From Gammaproteobacteria bacterium (lineage in GTDB: Bacteria; Pseudomonadota; Gammaproteobacteria; Pseudomonadales; Pseudomonadaceae), in the NCBI GenBank assembly GCA_023475025.1, contig JAMCWB010000051.1:118458-182457 (forward strand): a stretch of 64,000 bases of DNA, in the 5' to 3' direction. The notes beneath the pieces are model-generated. The model was not told the DNA's origin. It did no database searches and worked only from the letters and a program-made list of their open reading frames with translations. Each line of letters starts with the position of its first letter. The stretch's first letter is position 1. This document shows positions 1-8,210 of the stretch, one piece after another. A program made the position numbers and the translations under genes.

Positions 1-247
1 TCACTACACCTTCATTGGTTTCAACGCCAATATCCAGTGCAGACAACTCGCTTTCAGCCACGAAGCTGGCGCGTACCTTGCTGGTAATCCAGGTGTCGGA
101 GGTCGCTTGACCAGCTGTTTCCATTGCGCTGCTGGCATCATCGCGGGCGTCATCGACGTCATAGGCAAATGCGGCTGACGACATACCCAGTCCCATTACG
201 GCTGCGGTCAGTGAAGCAATAGCAAATTGTTTGGTTGAGTGTTTCAT
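1..247 (-). CDS. BON-domain periplasmic protein (OsmY-like), 3' end cut by window edge
   Basis: The visible 82 residues begin MKHSTKQFAIASLTAAVMG and form a Sec signal peptide ending AFA, then an acidic Asp/Ser/Ala linker, then WITSKVRASFVAES and LDIGVETNEGVV, which is how a BON domain starts in OsmY-like proteins. The start is supported by AAGGAG eight bases upstream of the ATG. BON proteins of this type are periplasmic and often induced by osmotic or envelope stress; that role is known for the family and not shown here. A sigma54-like promoter lies about 65 bases upstream. The rest of the protein is outside the window, so the number of BON domains is unknown. Confidence 0.75.
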   Translation of the reverse strand, partial: MKHSTKQFAIASLTAAVMGLGMSSAAFAYDVDDARDDASSAMETAGQATSDTWITSKVRASFVAESELSALDIGVETNEGVV

Positions 248-310
248 GGATCAATCTCCTTTTCTTCCAGGTAATCTGCAACCAGGTTGCTGCAGGTTCA
301 TATGTATACT

Positions 311-327
311 TGCAGCCTGCGTGCCAA
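311..327 (-). promoter_or_regulatory. Possible sigma54 (-24/-12) promoter for the BON gene
   Basis: Read on the minus strand the site is TGGCAC-GCAGG-CTGCA, compared with the sigma54 consensus TGGCAC-N5-TTGCA: ten of eleven fixed positions match and the GG to GC spacing is correct. It lies 64 bases before the ATG at 247. The 248-567 gap otherwise holds AT-rich sequence and no convincing gene. Confidence 0.45.
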
Positions 328-567
328 CTTTTAATGGCGTACATTTTTCTTAAAAATCAACTAGTTATTATTTATCCCATCAGCACAGACCTTGCAATTC
401 ACCGCATCGAAGGAAATGTCATCATGCAATCTGCAAGGTTTCCCGGATCTTTTTCGCGTGGCATGAACTAGCACAGCCATTGACAGCAGAGTCTTAGCTG
501 GTGAAAGTTTCATCCGCATTGCCAATCCAGGCTTTGCACAAGTGACACAGGCCCGGAGAACGCTGTC

Positions 568-1458
568 ATGATCACCGAACACCCGATACAGTCTGAGCAG
601 GTGCAACTGCTGGCTGCTGATGGCTACCCGCTGAGTGCCACGCTTTACCACAGCCCAGCAGCCAAAGCACACTTGCTCGTGGCCGCCGCAACCGGCACGC
701 CGCGGGGTTTTTACCGCCGTTTTGCCGAACATGCGGCAGCCCAGGGCTTCAGTACCCTGACCCTGGACTACCGGGGAATTGGCGAGTCACGCCCGGACGA
801 CTTGCGCACGCTGGACATGCACTTTATGGACTGGGCCACCAAGGATCTGGCGGCGGCAACCGACTTCCTGCACACCCCGGAGCGGCCACTCTTTATGGTC
901 GGGCACTCCTATGGTGGCCATGTGCTCGGGCTGATACCGGACAACCACCGTATCGCCGGTCTGTACACCTTCGGCACGGGTGCCGGCTGGCATGGCTGGA
1001 TGCCTGGACTGGAACGCTACCGTGTGGCCTTGTTATGGAAAGTGATTGCCCCTCTGATAACCCGGCGCAAGGGCTACCTGGCCTGGAAACGTCTGGGCAT
1101 GGGCGAAGATCTGCCCATGGGCGCCTATACCTACTGGAAACGCTGGTGCAGCTACCCACGTTATTTTTTCGATGATCCCGAACTGCCCCACCTGGCTGAG
1201 CAATTTGCCCAGGTACGCACCCCGATTACCGCCGCCTGCAGTCTGGATGACCTCTGGGCACCACCGAAGTCCCGGGATGTGTTCATGGCTGGCTACAGTA
1301 ACGCACCTTATCAGGCACGCACCATTGACTCACAGGCTGAAGGTCTGGGTGCCATCGGACATATGGGCTACTTCCGCAGTCATGCCCAGCCACTCTGGGA
1401 TGAAGCGCTCAGTTGGTTTGAGCAACTGGCAAGCCAGAACAGGTCAGGCAGCGCCTGA
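568..1458 (+). CDS. Alpha/beta hydrolase (serine hydrolase)
   Basis: A 296-residue soluble alpha/beta hydrolase. The nucleophile elbow GHSYGG places Ser114, with DYRGIGES ahead of it as the usual strand and oxyanion region. Asp227 or Asp228 (SLDDLW) and His265 (IGHMGYF) fit the acid and histidine of the triad. There is no signal peptide, so it is probably cytoplasmic. The start has GGAG nine bases upstream. The substrate cannot be inferred. It stands alone, convergent with a decayed PAS-domain gene. Confidence 0.85.
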   Translation: MITEHPIQSEQVQLLAADGYPLSATLYHSPAAKAHLLVAAATGTPRGFYRRFAEHAAAQGFSTLTLDYRGIGESRPDDLRTLDMHFMDWATKDLAAATDFLHTPERPLFMVGHSYGGHVLGLIPDNHRIAGLYTFGTGAGWHGWMPGLERYRVALLWKVIAPLITRRKGYLAWKRLGMGEDLPMGAYTYWKRWCSYPRYFFDDPELPHLAEQFAQVRTPITAACSLDDLWAPPKSRDVFMAGYSNAPYQARTIDSQAEGLGAIGHMGYFRSHAQPLWDEALSWFEQLASQNRSGSA

Positions 1459-1475
1459 CTGCTGCTCATCAGCCC

Positions 1476-2436
1476 CTAGCCGTCGATTTTGGCCAGCGAG
1501 GCAGCCAGCGCTTCGACCCGCTGATTGGTTTCACCGACCAGGGTAGCAATGCCCTGCAGCATGGGGCCCGGTTTCTTGCCCCGTGCTTCTTCCAGACCAT
1601 AGCCAGCGAGCTTTTCGAAACCGGCATTGAGGTACTCAATCTTGCCATTAGCATCGGTTATGACAATACCGCTGTTGGCATGATCAGCCACCAGTGACAG
1701 CATTTCCATCTTTTCCCGCTTTTCGACTTCCTCGGTCACATCCTTGAAAAACGCCGTATAAGTGATCCGGCCGTCAAACTCGATCTTGCTGATTGCGGCT
1801 TGCCCCCAAAGGCTGGTGCCATCCTTGCGAGGTACCGGAATCTCCCGATAGCTGCCAACAATGCGGTTTTCGCCAGTCTTGCGATTTCGGTCGACAAAGC
1901 CATCGTGTTGGCTCTGAATTGACTGTGGAACCAGCATTTTCACATTTTACCCAGCACTTCAGAGCGGCTATAACCCCACATCTTTTCTGCCGCCCGATTG
2001 AAAAAAGTGACTATGTTGTTTTCATCAATGGAAACAACCACATCCATTGCCTGCTCCAGCGTCTGGTTGGCCAGCTCACGGGCAGAACGTTCTCGGGTCA
2101 CGTCGCGGACAAATACGGTGTGCTGAAAACCGCGCCCACTTTTACCCGGGATATGACCAGTTCGACCCAGAACATCTTGCCATCAGCCTTGCTGACCTGA
2201 ACCTCGACCGGCGCCCCCTGATTACTGTCAGCGGCGTTGAGGTGCGCTTGTGCAAAGAGCTTGCGCAATGGCTGACCAATAACACTGGCTTTGCTGTAGC
2301 CCCAGAGCTGCTCTGCAGCCTGGTTGAAGAAGGTCACGACCTGGTGCTCGTTGGCACATAAAATGGCTTGCGGTGCATTCTCCAGCGCAAGAGTGTGTGG
2401 TGACTTGAGAAACAAGCGAGAGAGAAAACCAGGCAT
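1476..2436 (-). pseudogene. PAS-domain sensory protein with two frameshifts and probable internal deletion
   Basis: Reading from ATG 2436, a first PAS domain (FFNQAAEQLWGYS) runs to VKVG near 2137, then the frame shifts. The next frame carries a second PAS domain (FFNRAAEKMWGYS) and stops at about 1945, where the frame shifts again and continues through a third PAS domain (YLNAGFEKLAGYG). Both lesions are explained by one missing base in a short run, G near 2135-2137 and A at 1945-1948. After GKKPGPMLQG the protein jumps directly to a short coiled tail, IATLVGETNQRVEALAASL, so the rest of the third PAS domain and any output domain seem deleted. PAS arrays like this usually belong to chemoreceptors or signalling enzymes; which one cannot be told. 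Confidence 0.75.
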
Positions 2437-2630
2437 TGAGACATTCCTGAGGGAGGGAAACTCGGGTCAGCAATCAAAAAATGGCACTTAGATTGCGAAA
2501 TAGAAAGCACGCCACGATAGCTCTTTTTCGACCCGACAATCCAAACCTTTAACGCTTTTTCCCGGGTTTTCGTAACTGGCTTATTAAAGCCGCAATGCAG
2601 GCGGTAAGCCCGTAGCTCACCAGATCGCGA

Positions 2631-2726
2631 CTAACCCGCGAACAGCACCAACCCGATACCCAATGTCGTCACCACCAAGGCAATGGCCACAGTAGTGCCC
2701 GCGTGTTTTGCCAACAGATGCAACAT
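2631..2726 (-). CDS. Candidate 31-residue single-pass membrane peptide
   Basis: ATG at 2726 opens a 31-codon frame reading MLHLLAKHAGTTVAIALVV and then TTLGIGLVLFAG before TAG. A strong GGAGG lies just upstream of the ATG. The N-terminus is basic and the remainder is one hydrophobic helix. It starts 20 bases after the stop of the ferric-reductase-like gene on the same strand, so it may be a small partner cotranscribed with it. No known small membrane protein was recognised. The RBS and composition support translation, but conservation is untested. Confidence 0.45.
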   Translation of the reverse strand: MLHLLAKHAGTTVAIALVVTTLGIGLVLFAG

Positions 2727-2746
2727 GCTGCCTCCGGGAATCCAGG

Positions 2747-4066
2747 TTAAACGAGGTTGAAGCGCTCGGAATTGATCTGGTCGATAGGTACGCGGCGGTC
2801 GCGCAGCACCGTTTCCACCGCATCCATCAGTGGCGGTGGGCCGCAGACGTAGTAATCGGTAGTATCACTGACCTTGTCCAGGTACTTGTCCAACAGATCG
2901 CCGTCAATCATGCCCTCCTCCCCGTTCCAGTCTTCGGGGGCGTTCTCCAGCACATGAACCACCTTGAGGTTGAGCTGTTCAGTCAGTGACTGCAACTCAT
3001 CCCGGAACAATACCGAGTCACGATCTTTATTCGCATAGAGCAGCAAAAATTGCTTGTCGCTTTTCTCGGCGGCGCAACTGCGCAGCATGCTGATAATGGG
3101 CGTAATGCCGACACCACCCGCGACGATAACCGCGTCCCGGTGACTGGCCGGGTTCATGGTGAACACGCCGTAGGGTCCTTCTACCCAGGCACGGGTTCCG
3201 GTTTTCACCTCGCTGAGCGATTGGGTGAAATCGCCAGCATGCTTGGCGGTAAATTCCAGATGTGCAGCGTTGTGGGCATCCGAGTGAATCGAGAAAGGAT
3301 GCTGCTGCAGGGAAAATGGCGAGTCGCCCAGGGTGACCCAGGCGTATTGGCCGGGAGCAAAGCGGATTCCCGCATGCTTGTCGGCTTCCAGCACCAGACG
3401 GGTGGCATCACCATCGATTGCTTCGGCTTCAGTGACCAGCCAGGGCCTGCCTTTCAGGCGCCACGGACGCAGCAAACGCGAATCGATCAGTAACAGGAGT
3501 GCTGCGGCTATCGCGATGGTCAATGCAATCCTGACTGGCCAGCCGGCCGTGTAGTGACTGACCATGAGAGCGTGACCGAGACCGGCACTGACGACAAACA
3601 GTGACAACAGGCCGTGCAGTGCTCGCCACCACTCGTGTTGCAACTTGAGCGTTACCCGCCAGAGGGATGTGACAATCAGCAAGGTGGTCGCGACCAGCAC
3701 TGCGCTGAGGGTCAAGGCGCGCAGCAGCTCATCGCCCGGATGCAGATAATGCAGGAAGTCGGGCTCGGCAATCAGCAAGGTAAGCGGGTGGGCCAGTACC
3801 AGCAGCCAGGCAAAGATGCCCATTTGCCGGTGAAACTGCAGCAGATTGTCCTGCCCTACACCTCTGGCAAACCAGGGATGCCGGCCAGAGATCACCAACT
3901 GCATCGCCAGTACCCCAAGACCCAGCAAACCGAGCATAACCCCGAGTTCAATGCTGAATGACCGAGCCGAGGGTCGGTCAAATGCCAGGGCCAACCCCAT
4001 GGGCAACAGGGTCAGGAAAAAATACACCGCTATCCAGCCGGCCAATGCGCGATATCGAATTCTCAT
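2747..4066 (-). CDS. Ferric reductase-like transmembrane flavoprotein (FAD/NAD(P)H oxidoreductase)
   Basis: A 439-residue protein with an N-terminal half of about six membrane helices containing paired histidines (FHRQMG, LAHPLT, LHGLLS, GLGHALM) typical of the haem-binding ferric reductase-like domain. The C-terminal half is a ferredoxin-NADP-reductase module: HPFSIHS for FAD, GGVGITPIISML for the nucleotide and CGPPPLMDAV near the end. The expected role is transfer of electrons from cytoplasmic NAD(P)H across the membrane; the acceptor is unknown. ATG 4066 is preferred over a TTG at 4075. A small membrane ORF follows 20 bases downstream. Confidence 0.85.
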   Translation of the reverse strand: MRIRYRALAGWIAVYFFLTLLPMGLALAFDRPSARSFSIELGVMLGLLGLGVLAMQLVISGRHPWFARGVGQDNLLQFHRQMGIFAWLLVLAHPLTLLIAEPDFLHYLHPGDELLRALTLSAVLVATTLLIVTSLWRVTLKLQHEWWRALHGLLSLFVVSAGLGHALMVSHYTAGWPVRIALTIAIAAALLLLIDSRLLRPWRLKGRPWLVTEAEAIDGDATRLVLEADKHAGIRFAPGQYAWVTLGDSPFSLQQHPFSIHSDAHNAAHLEFTAKHAGDFTQSLSEVKTGTRAWVEGPYGVFTMNPASHRDAVIVAGGVGITPIISMLRSCAAEKSDKQFLLLYANKDRDSVLFRDELQSLTEQLNLKVVHVLENAPEDWNGEEGMIDGDLLDKYLDKVSDTTDYYVCGPPPLMDAVETVLRDRRVPIDQINSERFNLV

Positions 4067-4208
4067 AGTACTCAAGCCTAATTGTCAGCGCGATTGAGGG
4101 CAAACCCATTGGCTGAATAACCGCTTGAGCAGGCCGAGTGCTCAGTTTTAGACTGGCTGATGAGTATTATGTTGCAAGACCGTGTGACTTTGACTGGAAT
4201 CGATAAAA

Positions 4209-4655
4209 ATGTACCCATTCCATAACATCAACGCCAGAAAACTCACAGGCACAGCGAGCGTTCTAGTGTTGCTTGCCAGCTTGCTGATATCACTTACCCT
4301 GTCTGCAGATACCGACAAGACACTCGCTAACCCAGCTGCCATTGGCTGGTTGACGCTGGTTGATGACGGTGATTACCCAACAGCCTGGGAAACCTCTGGC
4401 GACCTGATGCGCGAGTCACTTTCTGCCGATGAGCTGGGTGCTGCCATCAGGCTGGCCCGTGGCCAGTTCGGGGCCGTGATCGAGCGTGACCAGGTGGCTG
4501 CCGAACCCTTTACCGACTTGCCCGATGCGCCGCCGGGCGATTATCTGGTATTCAGTTTCCTGACGTCTTTTGCGCAGCAGGCGCTGGCCAATGAAACCCT
4601 GACATTGCAACGTCAGGGATCAGACTGGTTGGTTGTTGGTTATTACATTCGCTGA
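4209..4655 (+). CDS. Secreted DUF4019 protein
   Basis: 148 residues. The first ~35 form a signal peptide or membrane anchor (VLVLLASLLISLTLSA). The rest matches the DUF4019 pattern: an early GWLTLVDDGDYPTAWE segment, a central region and a C-terminal DWLVVGYYI strand. The function of the family is unknown. GGAA lies nine bases before the ATG. It stands upstream of, and separate from, the TetR gene. Confidence 0.75.
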   Translation: MYPFHNINARKLTGTASVLVLLASLLISLTLSADTDKTLANPAAIGWLTLVDDGDYPTAWETSGDLMRESLSADELGAAIRLARGQFGAVIERDQVAAEPFTDLPDAPPGDYLVFSFLTSFAQQALANETLTLQRQGSDWLVVGYYIR

Positions 4656-4692
4656 CCAGCACGCGGGCACTGCTCTACAGGCATAAAGCGGG

Positions 4693-4704
4693 TAGACTTG
4701 TCTC
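4693..4704. promoter_or_regulatory. Candidate TetR operator upstream of the regulator's own gene
   Basis: TAGACTTGTCTC contains the inverted repeat AGAC-TT-GTCT. It lies 35 bases before the tetR start. The same GAC-YN-GTCT core recurs at 5377-5388 ahead of the thioesterase genes, which suggests autoregulation plus control of the neighbouring operon. It also resembles, from memory, the box bound by the Bacillus LmrA/YxaF regulators. Confidence 0.45.
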
Positions 4705-4738
4705 TTTACTGATTACTGGATCCGGTCAGGACAGCCCC

Positions 4739-5323
4739 ATGTCAGCAGCACCCCGCCACCGTCAGAATATCATCCAGGCTGCCGCCAAACTCTTTCGCCA
4801 ACAGGGTTATGCCAAGACCGGTTTGAAAGACATTCTGGCTGAAAGCAAAGCCCCCAAGGGATCGCTCTATCACTACTTTCCCCGGGGCAAAGAGCAACTG
4901 GGCGAAGAAGCCATGCGCTTTGCTGCTGGCCAAGCCCTTGCCACGCTGGAGCAATTGGCCGAAACCCATACCAGTGCAGCGGATCTTTTGGTCGCTTTTT
5001 CCGCGCGACTGGTTGGCTGGCTCGAAGCATCCGATTTTCAGGATGGTTGCCCGATGGCAACCACCATTCTGGAAACCGTGCCGCAATCTGCGCCCATGCG
5101 TGAAGCAGCGAATAGCGGCCTGAGTGCCTGGCAAGCTGTTTTTCAGCGCCTGTTGCTGGCTGAAGGCGTAGCAGCAACGTCTGCAGCACGGCTATCCAGC
5201 CTGACCATCGCCGTCCTGGAAGGCGCACTGATTCAGGCGCGTGTCGAAATGAGTTCTCGCCCCCTGACCGATGCGGTCACCGAAGTAGCCCAATGGATGC
5301 GCCTGGCATCTCACCCGGACTGA
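4739..5323 (+). CDS. TetR/AcrR-family transcriptional regulator (LmrA/YxaF-like)
   Basis: 194 residues with a TetR DNA-binding domain in the first ~55 (AAAKLFRQQGYAKTGLKDIL, then PKGSLYHYFPRGKEQLG). The ligand domain has GCPMATTILE near residue 105, a motif seen in the LmrA/YxaF subgroup. The start has AGGA upstream. The two similar operator-like palindromes, one before this gene and one before the thioesterase pair, argue that it represses both. The effector is unknown; products of the thioesterases or an aromatic compound are possible. Confidence 0.88.
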   Translation: MSAAPRHRQNIIQAAAKLFRQQGYAKTGLKDILAESKAPKGSLYHYFPRGKEQLGEEAMRFAAGQALATLEQLAETHTSAADLLVAFSARLVGWLEASDFQDGCPMATTILETVPQSAPMREAANSGLSAWQAVFQRLLLAEGVAATSAARLSSLTIAVLEGALIQARVEMSSRPLTDAVTEVAQWMRLASHPD

Positions 5324-5376
5324 TATCTGCCTGATTTATTGATCGTCATACACCTACTGCATGGCCAAGAATTATA

Positions 5377-5405
5377 TTGACCGGTCTACATGATATTGTT
5401 GTTAT
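5377..5405 (+). promoter_or_regulatory. Promoter with overlapping TetR-type operator for the thioesterase pair
   Basis: TTGACC (5377-5382) and TGTTAT (5400-5405) are separated by 17 bases. The -35 overlaps the palindrome GACCGGTC (5379-5386) within TTGACCGGTCTA, related to the site at 4693-4704. A repressor bound here would block RNA polymerase. Confidence 0.5.
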
Positions 5406-5436
5406 AAGGGCTCACGATCAATGGAGCGAACACGCC

Positions 5437-5877
5437 ATGTCAGACGTCAGCGCAATTCCCGAGGGATTCACCCGGCACACCCGAACCAGCGGATTGACCC
5501 AGCCCTGGGAGCCCATCTACGCGGCTCAGGAAAATGCCACTTTCAGCCTGGGCCTGTATGCAGCGAAGGCGCATGTCAACAGCCGCGGCCTGGTCCACGG
5601 CGGCATGTTGTGCGCCCTGGCAGATAACGCCATGGGGCTGAGTTGCGCCCAGCAACTGGATGGCCGTACCGGACTACTGACCATCAGTATCAACATGGAT
5701 TATCTCGGCAGCGGTCAGCTGGGCGACTGGATAGAAATCCGCGCCCAGCCCAGCAAATTGGGTAAATCGATTTGCTTCGCCCAAGCCCAGGTGTTTGCCA
5801 ACAACCAACTCTGCGCAACCGCCCGCGCTGTCTTCAAACCGGTAGCCATGCCCACAGAAAAGGAGCAAACAACATGA
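5437..5877 (+). CDS. PaaI-family hotdog thioesterase, first of a tandem pair
   Basis: 146 residues with a single hotdog fold. The signature HVNSRGLVHGGMLCALADNA covers the PaaI HGG motif and the helix that follows, and SINMDYLGSG is the later strand. Family members hydrolyse acyl-CoA or aryl-CoA thioesters. The chosen ATG has GGAG ten bases upstream; a TTG at 5377 would put the start inside the -35 and is rejected. The gene ends in an ATGA overlap with the next thioesterase, so the two are translationally coupled and may form a heteromer or work on related substrates. Confidence 0.85.
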   Translation: MSDVSAIPEGFTRHTRTSGLTQPWEPIYAAQENATFSLGLYAAKAHVNSRGLVHGGMLCALADNAMGLSCAQQLDGRTGLLTISINMDYLGSGQLGDWIEIRAQPSKLGKSICFAQAQVFANNQLCATARAVFKPVAMPTEKEQTT

Positions 5878-6287
5878 ACCATTCGGACCTGCAAGAACGC
5901 ATCCAGGCCGTATCCAGAATGGCCGCCTTCAATAACTGGCTGGGTCTGGTGATTGACGAAGTAAGCCCCGGTAACGTTCAACTCTCTTTGCCGTGGCGGG
6001 AAGACTTTGGTCAATATGCCGGCTTTATGCACGCCGGGATTCAAGGCGCTCTGATTGATACGGCCTGTGGTTTTGCCGCAGCGACCATGGCCGGGAAAGT
6101 ATTGGCGTCACAATACACGGTGCGCTGTTTGCGCCCGGCCATTGGTGAGCATTTCCGTGTACTAGCCACGGTAGTGAAGCCCGGCCGGCAACAAGTGTTT
6201 GCCTCGGCCGAGTTGTTTGCTACCAGGGACGGAGTAGAAAAACGGGTTGCAACCGGCGACGTACTCCTGGTTCCCCAACCTGACTAG
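5874..6287 (+). CDS. PaaI-family hotdog thioesterase, second of a tandem pair
   Basis: 137 residues. GFMHAGIQGALIDTACGFAA is the HGG-like active-site helix of PaaI thioesterases, with His-Ala-Gly in place of His-Gly-Gly. VRCLRPAIGEHFRV forms the later strands. AAGGAG lies just before the ATG, inside the end of the upstream gene. It differs clearly in sequence from its partner, so it is not a recent duplicate. Its job is probably thioester hydrolysis in the same pathway; the substrate is unknown. Confidence 0.83.
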   Translation: MNHSDLQERIQAVSRMAAFNNWLGLVIDEVSPGNVQLSLPWREDFGQYAGFMHAGIQGALIDTACGFAAATMAGKVLASQYTVRCLRPAIGEHFRVLATVVKPGRQQVFASAELFATRDGVEKRVATGDVLLVPQPD

Positions 6288-6534
6288 ACCATTGGCAGCT
6301 AGTCATGCCACTGCTCTATACCTGCATGTTTGCCGGGTTCCTGATTCTTGTGGGCTTTACACGCTGGGGCAAAGCGGACAATTGAGGCGCCTTGAATATT
6401 TATTGCCAAGCCACTACAGCAGCCCGGTAGCCTGCTAGAATTCGCCAGTACAGTGCTGTTTGGAATATGCCAATCCTGCTTTACAGCCTGCAAACCTCTC
6501 TTCCCCCCTGATACAGGATCTGGAAACACTTATC

Positions 6535-7494
6535 ATGCTTAACCTGTTGTTTGTGGCTATCGGTGTACTCTTGCTGACGACAGGCGGTGAGGCGTTGATC
6601 AGAGGCTCCCTGGCAGCGGCACAACGGATGGGCGTGTCGCCGCTACTCAGCGGCTTGCTCATTGTCGGCTTCGGAACGTCAGCCCCCGAACTGGTTGTGT
6701 CGGTGGATGCCGCGTTGAATAACCAGCCCGATATTGCCCTGGGTAACGTAGTCGGTAGCAACATCAGCAATATTTTGCTGATCCTCGGGCTTTGTGCTGT
6801 GATCACCCCGCTGGCCGTCAGACCACTCGTACTGCGTCGGGATGCCGTGACCGTTGTAGCCGCCAGCATCCTGTTTCTTGTTCTGGTGGGTGGTAATGCA
6901 CTGGCACGGTTCGATGCAGGCATATTGATTGCCGCACTGGCCGCTTACCTGATCTGGGCATACCGGACCGAGCGCTTCGGTGCCGCGCCCTCTGCTGAGC
7001 TGCACACGGCCGAGAGCCAGGAAGTTACCGCACTGCCCCGCACCGCGCTATGGATCACCCTGGCCATTTTTCTGGGCCTGCTACTTCTGGTGACTGGCTC
7101 ACAGGTTCTTTTGCGGGGCGCTGTCGGCATTGCTGAATCATTCGGGGTCTCTGAGGCCGTAATTGGTCTTACCCTGGTCGCCGTGGGCACCTCCCTTCCG
7201 GAGCTTTCCATCTCGGTTATTGCCGCCTTTCGGCGACATGCGGATGTTGCCATTGGCAATATTCTGGGTAGCAATATCTTCAACCTGCTGGGGATACTCG
7301 GCATCTCTGCCCTGTTGCAACCGCTCCCGGTGCATGCCCGTATTCTGCAATTTGATCAGTGGGTAATGCTCGGCACATCACTGGTGTTGCTGCTGTTCCT
7401 GTACACCGGCAAGCGCCTGAGCCGGCTTGAGGGTGGCGCCCTCTTGATCGGTTATGGCGCCTATGTGACTCTGAGTTTTACCGCTTTCAGCTGA
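6535..7494 (+). CDS. CaCA-family sodium/calcium exchanger-like membrane protein
   Basis: 319 residues with about ten membrane helices and the two inverted alpha repeats of the CaCA superfamily. The first is GTSAPELVVS with GNVVGSNISNILLILG, the second GTSLPELSIS with GNILGSNIFNLLGILG. These repeats build the ion-binding site. It is closest in layout to YrbG-type exchangers. ATG 6535 is chosen over an upstream TTG because it removes a polar leader and starts the first helix. The 6288-6534 gap holds no convincing gene. Confidence 0.87.
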   Translation: MLNLLFVAIGVLLLTTGGEALIRGSLAAAQRMGVSPLLSGLLIVGFGTSAPELVVSVDAALNNQPDIALGNVVGSNISNILLILGLCAVITPLAVRPLVLRRDAVTVVAASILFLVLVGGNALARFDAGILIAALAAYLIWAYRTERFGAAPSAELHTAESQEVTALPRTALWITLAIFLGLLLLVTGSQVLLRGAVGIAESFGVSEAVIGLTLVAVGTSLPELSISVIAAFRRHADVAIGNILGSNIFNLLGILGISALLQPLPVHARILQFDQWVMLGTSLVLLLFLYTGKRLSRLEGGALLIGYGAYVTLSFTAFS

Positions 7495-7509
7495 GAACAG
7501 GAGCAAGGA

Positions 7510-7758
7510 ATGACCACCTATCTCTGGCTCGCCTACGCCCATGTCGGGCCGCAGATCTTTAACCATTTCGGTTTTATTCACCTGTTCAGTGTGCTGGTGA
7601 TCTACCTGGTCCCCATGGCCTATCTGTATGCCCGGCGTGGCGACATCAAGTCCCATGCCAGCTCCATGGTAGGCATGTAGGTTGGCGGTATACTCATCGC
7701 CGGCTCGTTCGCCTTTATGCCGGGGCGTATGCTGCATACCTGGCTCTTTGGTGCCTGA
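7510..7758 (+). pseudogene. DUF2306 membrane protein fragment interrupted by an amber codon
   Basis: A good RBS (AGGAG, then AAGGA) precedes ATG 7510. The frame encodes IHLFSVLVIYLVPMAYLYAR and then SSMVGM, meets TAG at 7678-7680, and continues in the same frame as VGGILIAGSFAFMPGRMLH to TGA 7758. This matches the C-terminal helices of DUF2306 proteins, where the interrupted position is normally Tyr. The 5' part of the usual ~200-residue protein is also missing. It is probably a dead fragment. Confidence 0.65.
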
Positions 7759-7786
7759 ATCTGCGCTCAAGCACCAAGCATGCTGA

Positions 7787-7820
7787 AACACCAAGGCCCG
7801 CATAAGCGGGCCTTGGTGTT
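7787..7820. terminator. Bidirectional hairpin between the DUF2306 remnant and fmdB
   Basis: A perfect 15-base inverted repeat (AACACCAAGGCCCGC and its complement) surrounds the loop ATAA. It lies between convergent genes. The flanking T content is modest on both strands. Confidence 0.7.
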
Positions 7821-7836
7821 GGGGGCGATGATCGGC

Positions 7837-8205
7837 CTAGTGGCTGATCATCCAGGGCCGGGCAGATGGAAACATCTTCTCCCCATTGGCAGTCCAGAAG
7901 AGTTTGGATTTACCGATTTTCTGGTGATTGCAGCCACAGCCTTTGCCGTGCTTGTGTTCATGCCTTGCCTGCTCTTCCGCGCGATACTCCGGTGTTGACA
8001 GGATCGGACTGTAAATCGCCTTTTCATTGCGATCACGCGCCTTGCGCTCGGTGTCATCCACCCGGAACATATTGGTTGGCACCATGATGACCTTGGCCGA
8101 CAGCTCACCACACTCCGGGCAAGGCTGCGGCTGGTCATGCTCATCCATGGTTGCCAGGGCATAGAACAGGCCGTGTTCGCGGCATTTGTAGTCATACACT
8201 GGCAT
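7837..8205 (-). CDS. fmdB: FmdB-family zinc-ribbon protein
   Basis: 122 residues. It starts MPVYDYKCREHGLFYA and has CPECGELSAKVIM about 20 residues later, the two Cys pairs of the FmdB zinc ribbon. A His/Cys-rich stretch, HEHKHGKGCGCNH, near residue 90 could bind more metal. The ATG follows the fmdA stop by a few bases and its GGAG overlaps that stop codon, so the two are one transcript. FmdB proteins are described as putative regulators accompanying formamidase; the mechanism is not established. Confidence 0.83.
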   Translation of the reverse strand: MPVYDYKCREHGLFYALATMDEHDQPQPCPECGELSAKVIMVPTNMFRVDDTERKARDRNEKAIYSPILSTPEYRAEEQARHEHKHGKGCGCNHQKIGKSKLFWTANGEKMFPSARPWMISH

Positions 8206-8210
8206 GGCGT

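Noticed and set aside
235..471. 78-codon plus-strand frame in the first gap
   Set aside because: No RBS, overlaps the promoter region of the BON gene, and composition is not coding-like.
6305..6385. 26-codon hydrophobic frame (MPLLYTCMFAGFLILVG...)
   Set aside because: No ribosome binding site upstream of the ATG; kept only as a weak possibility.
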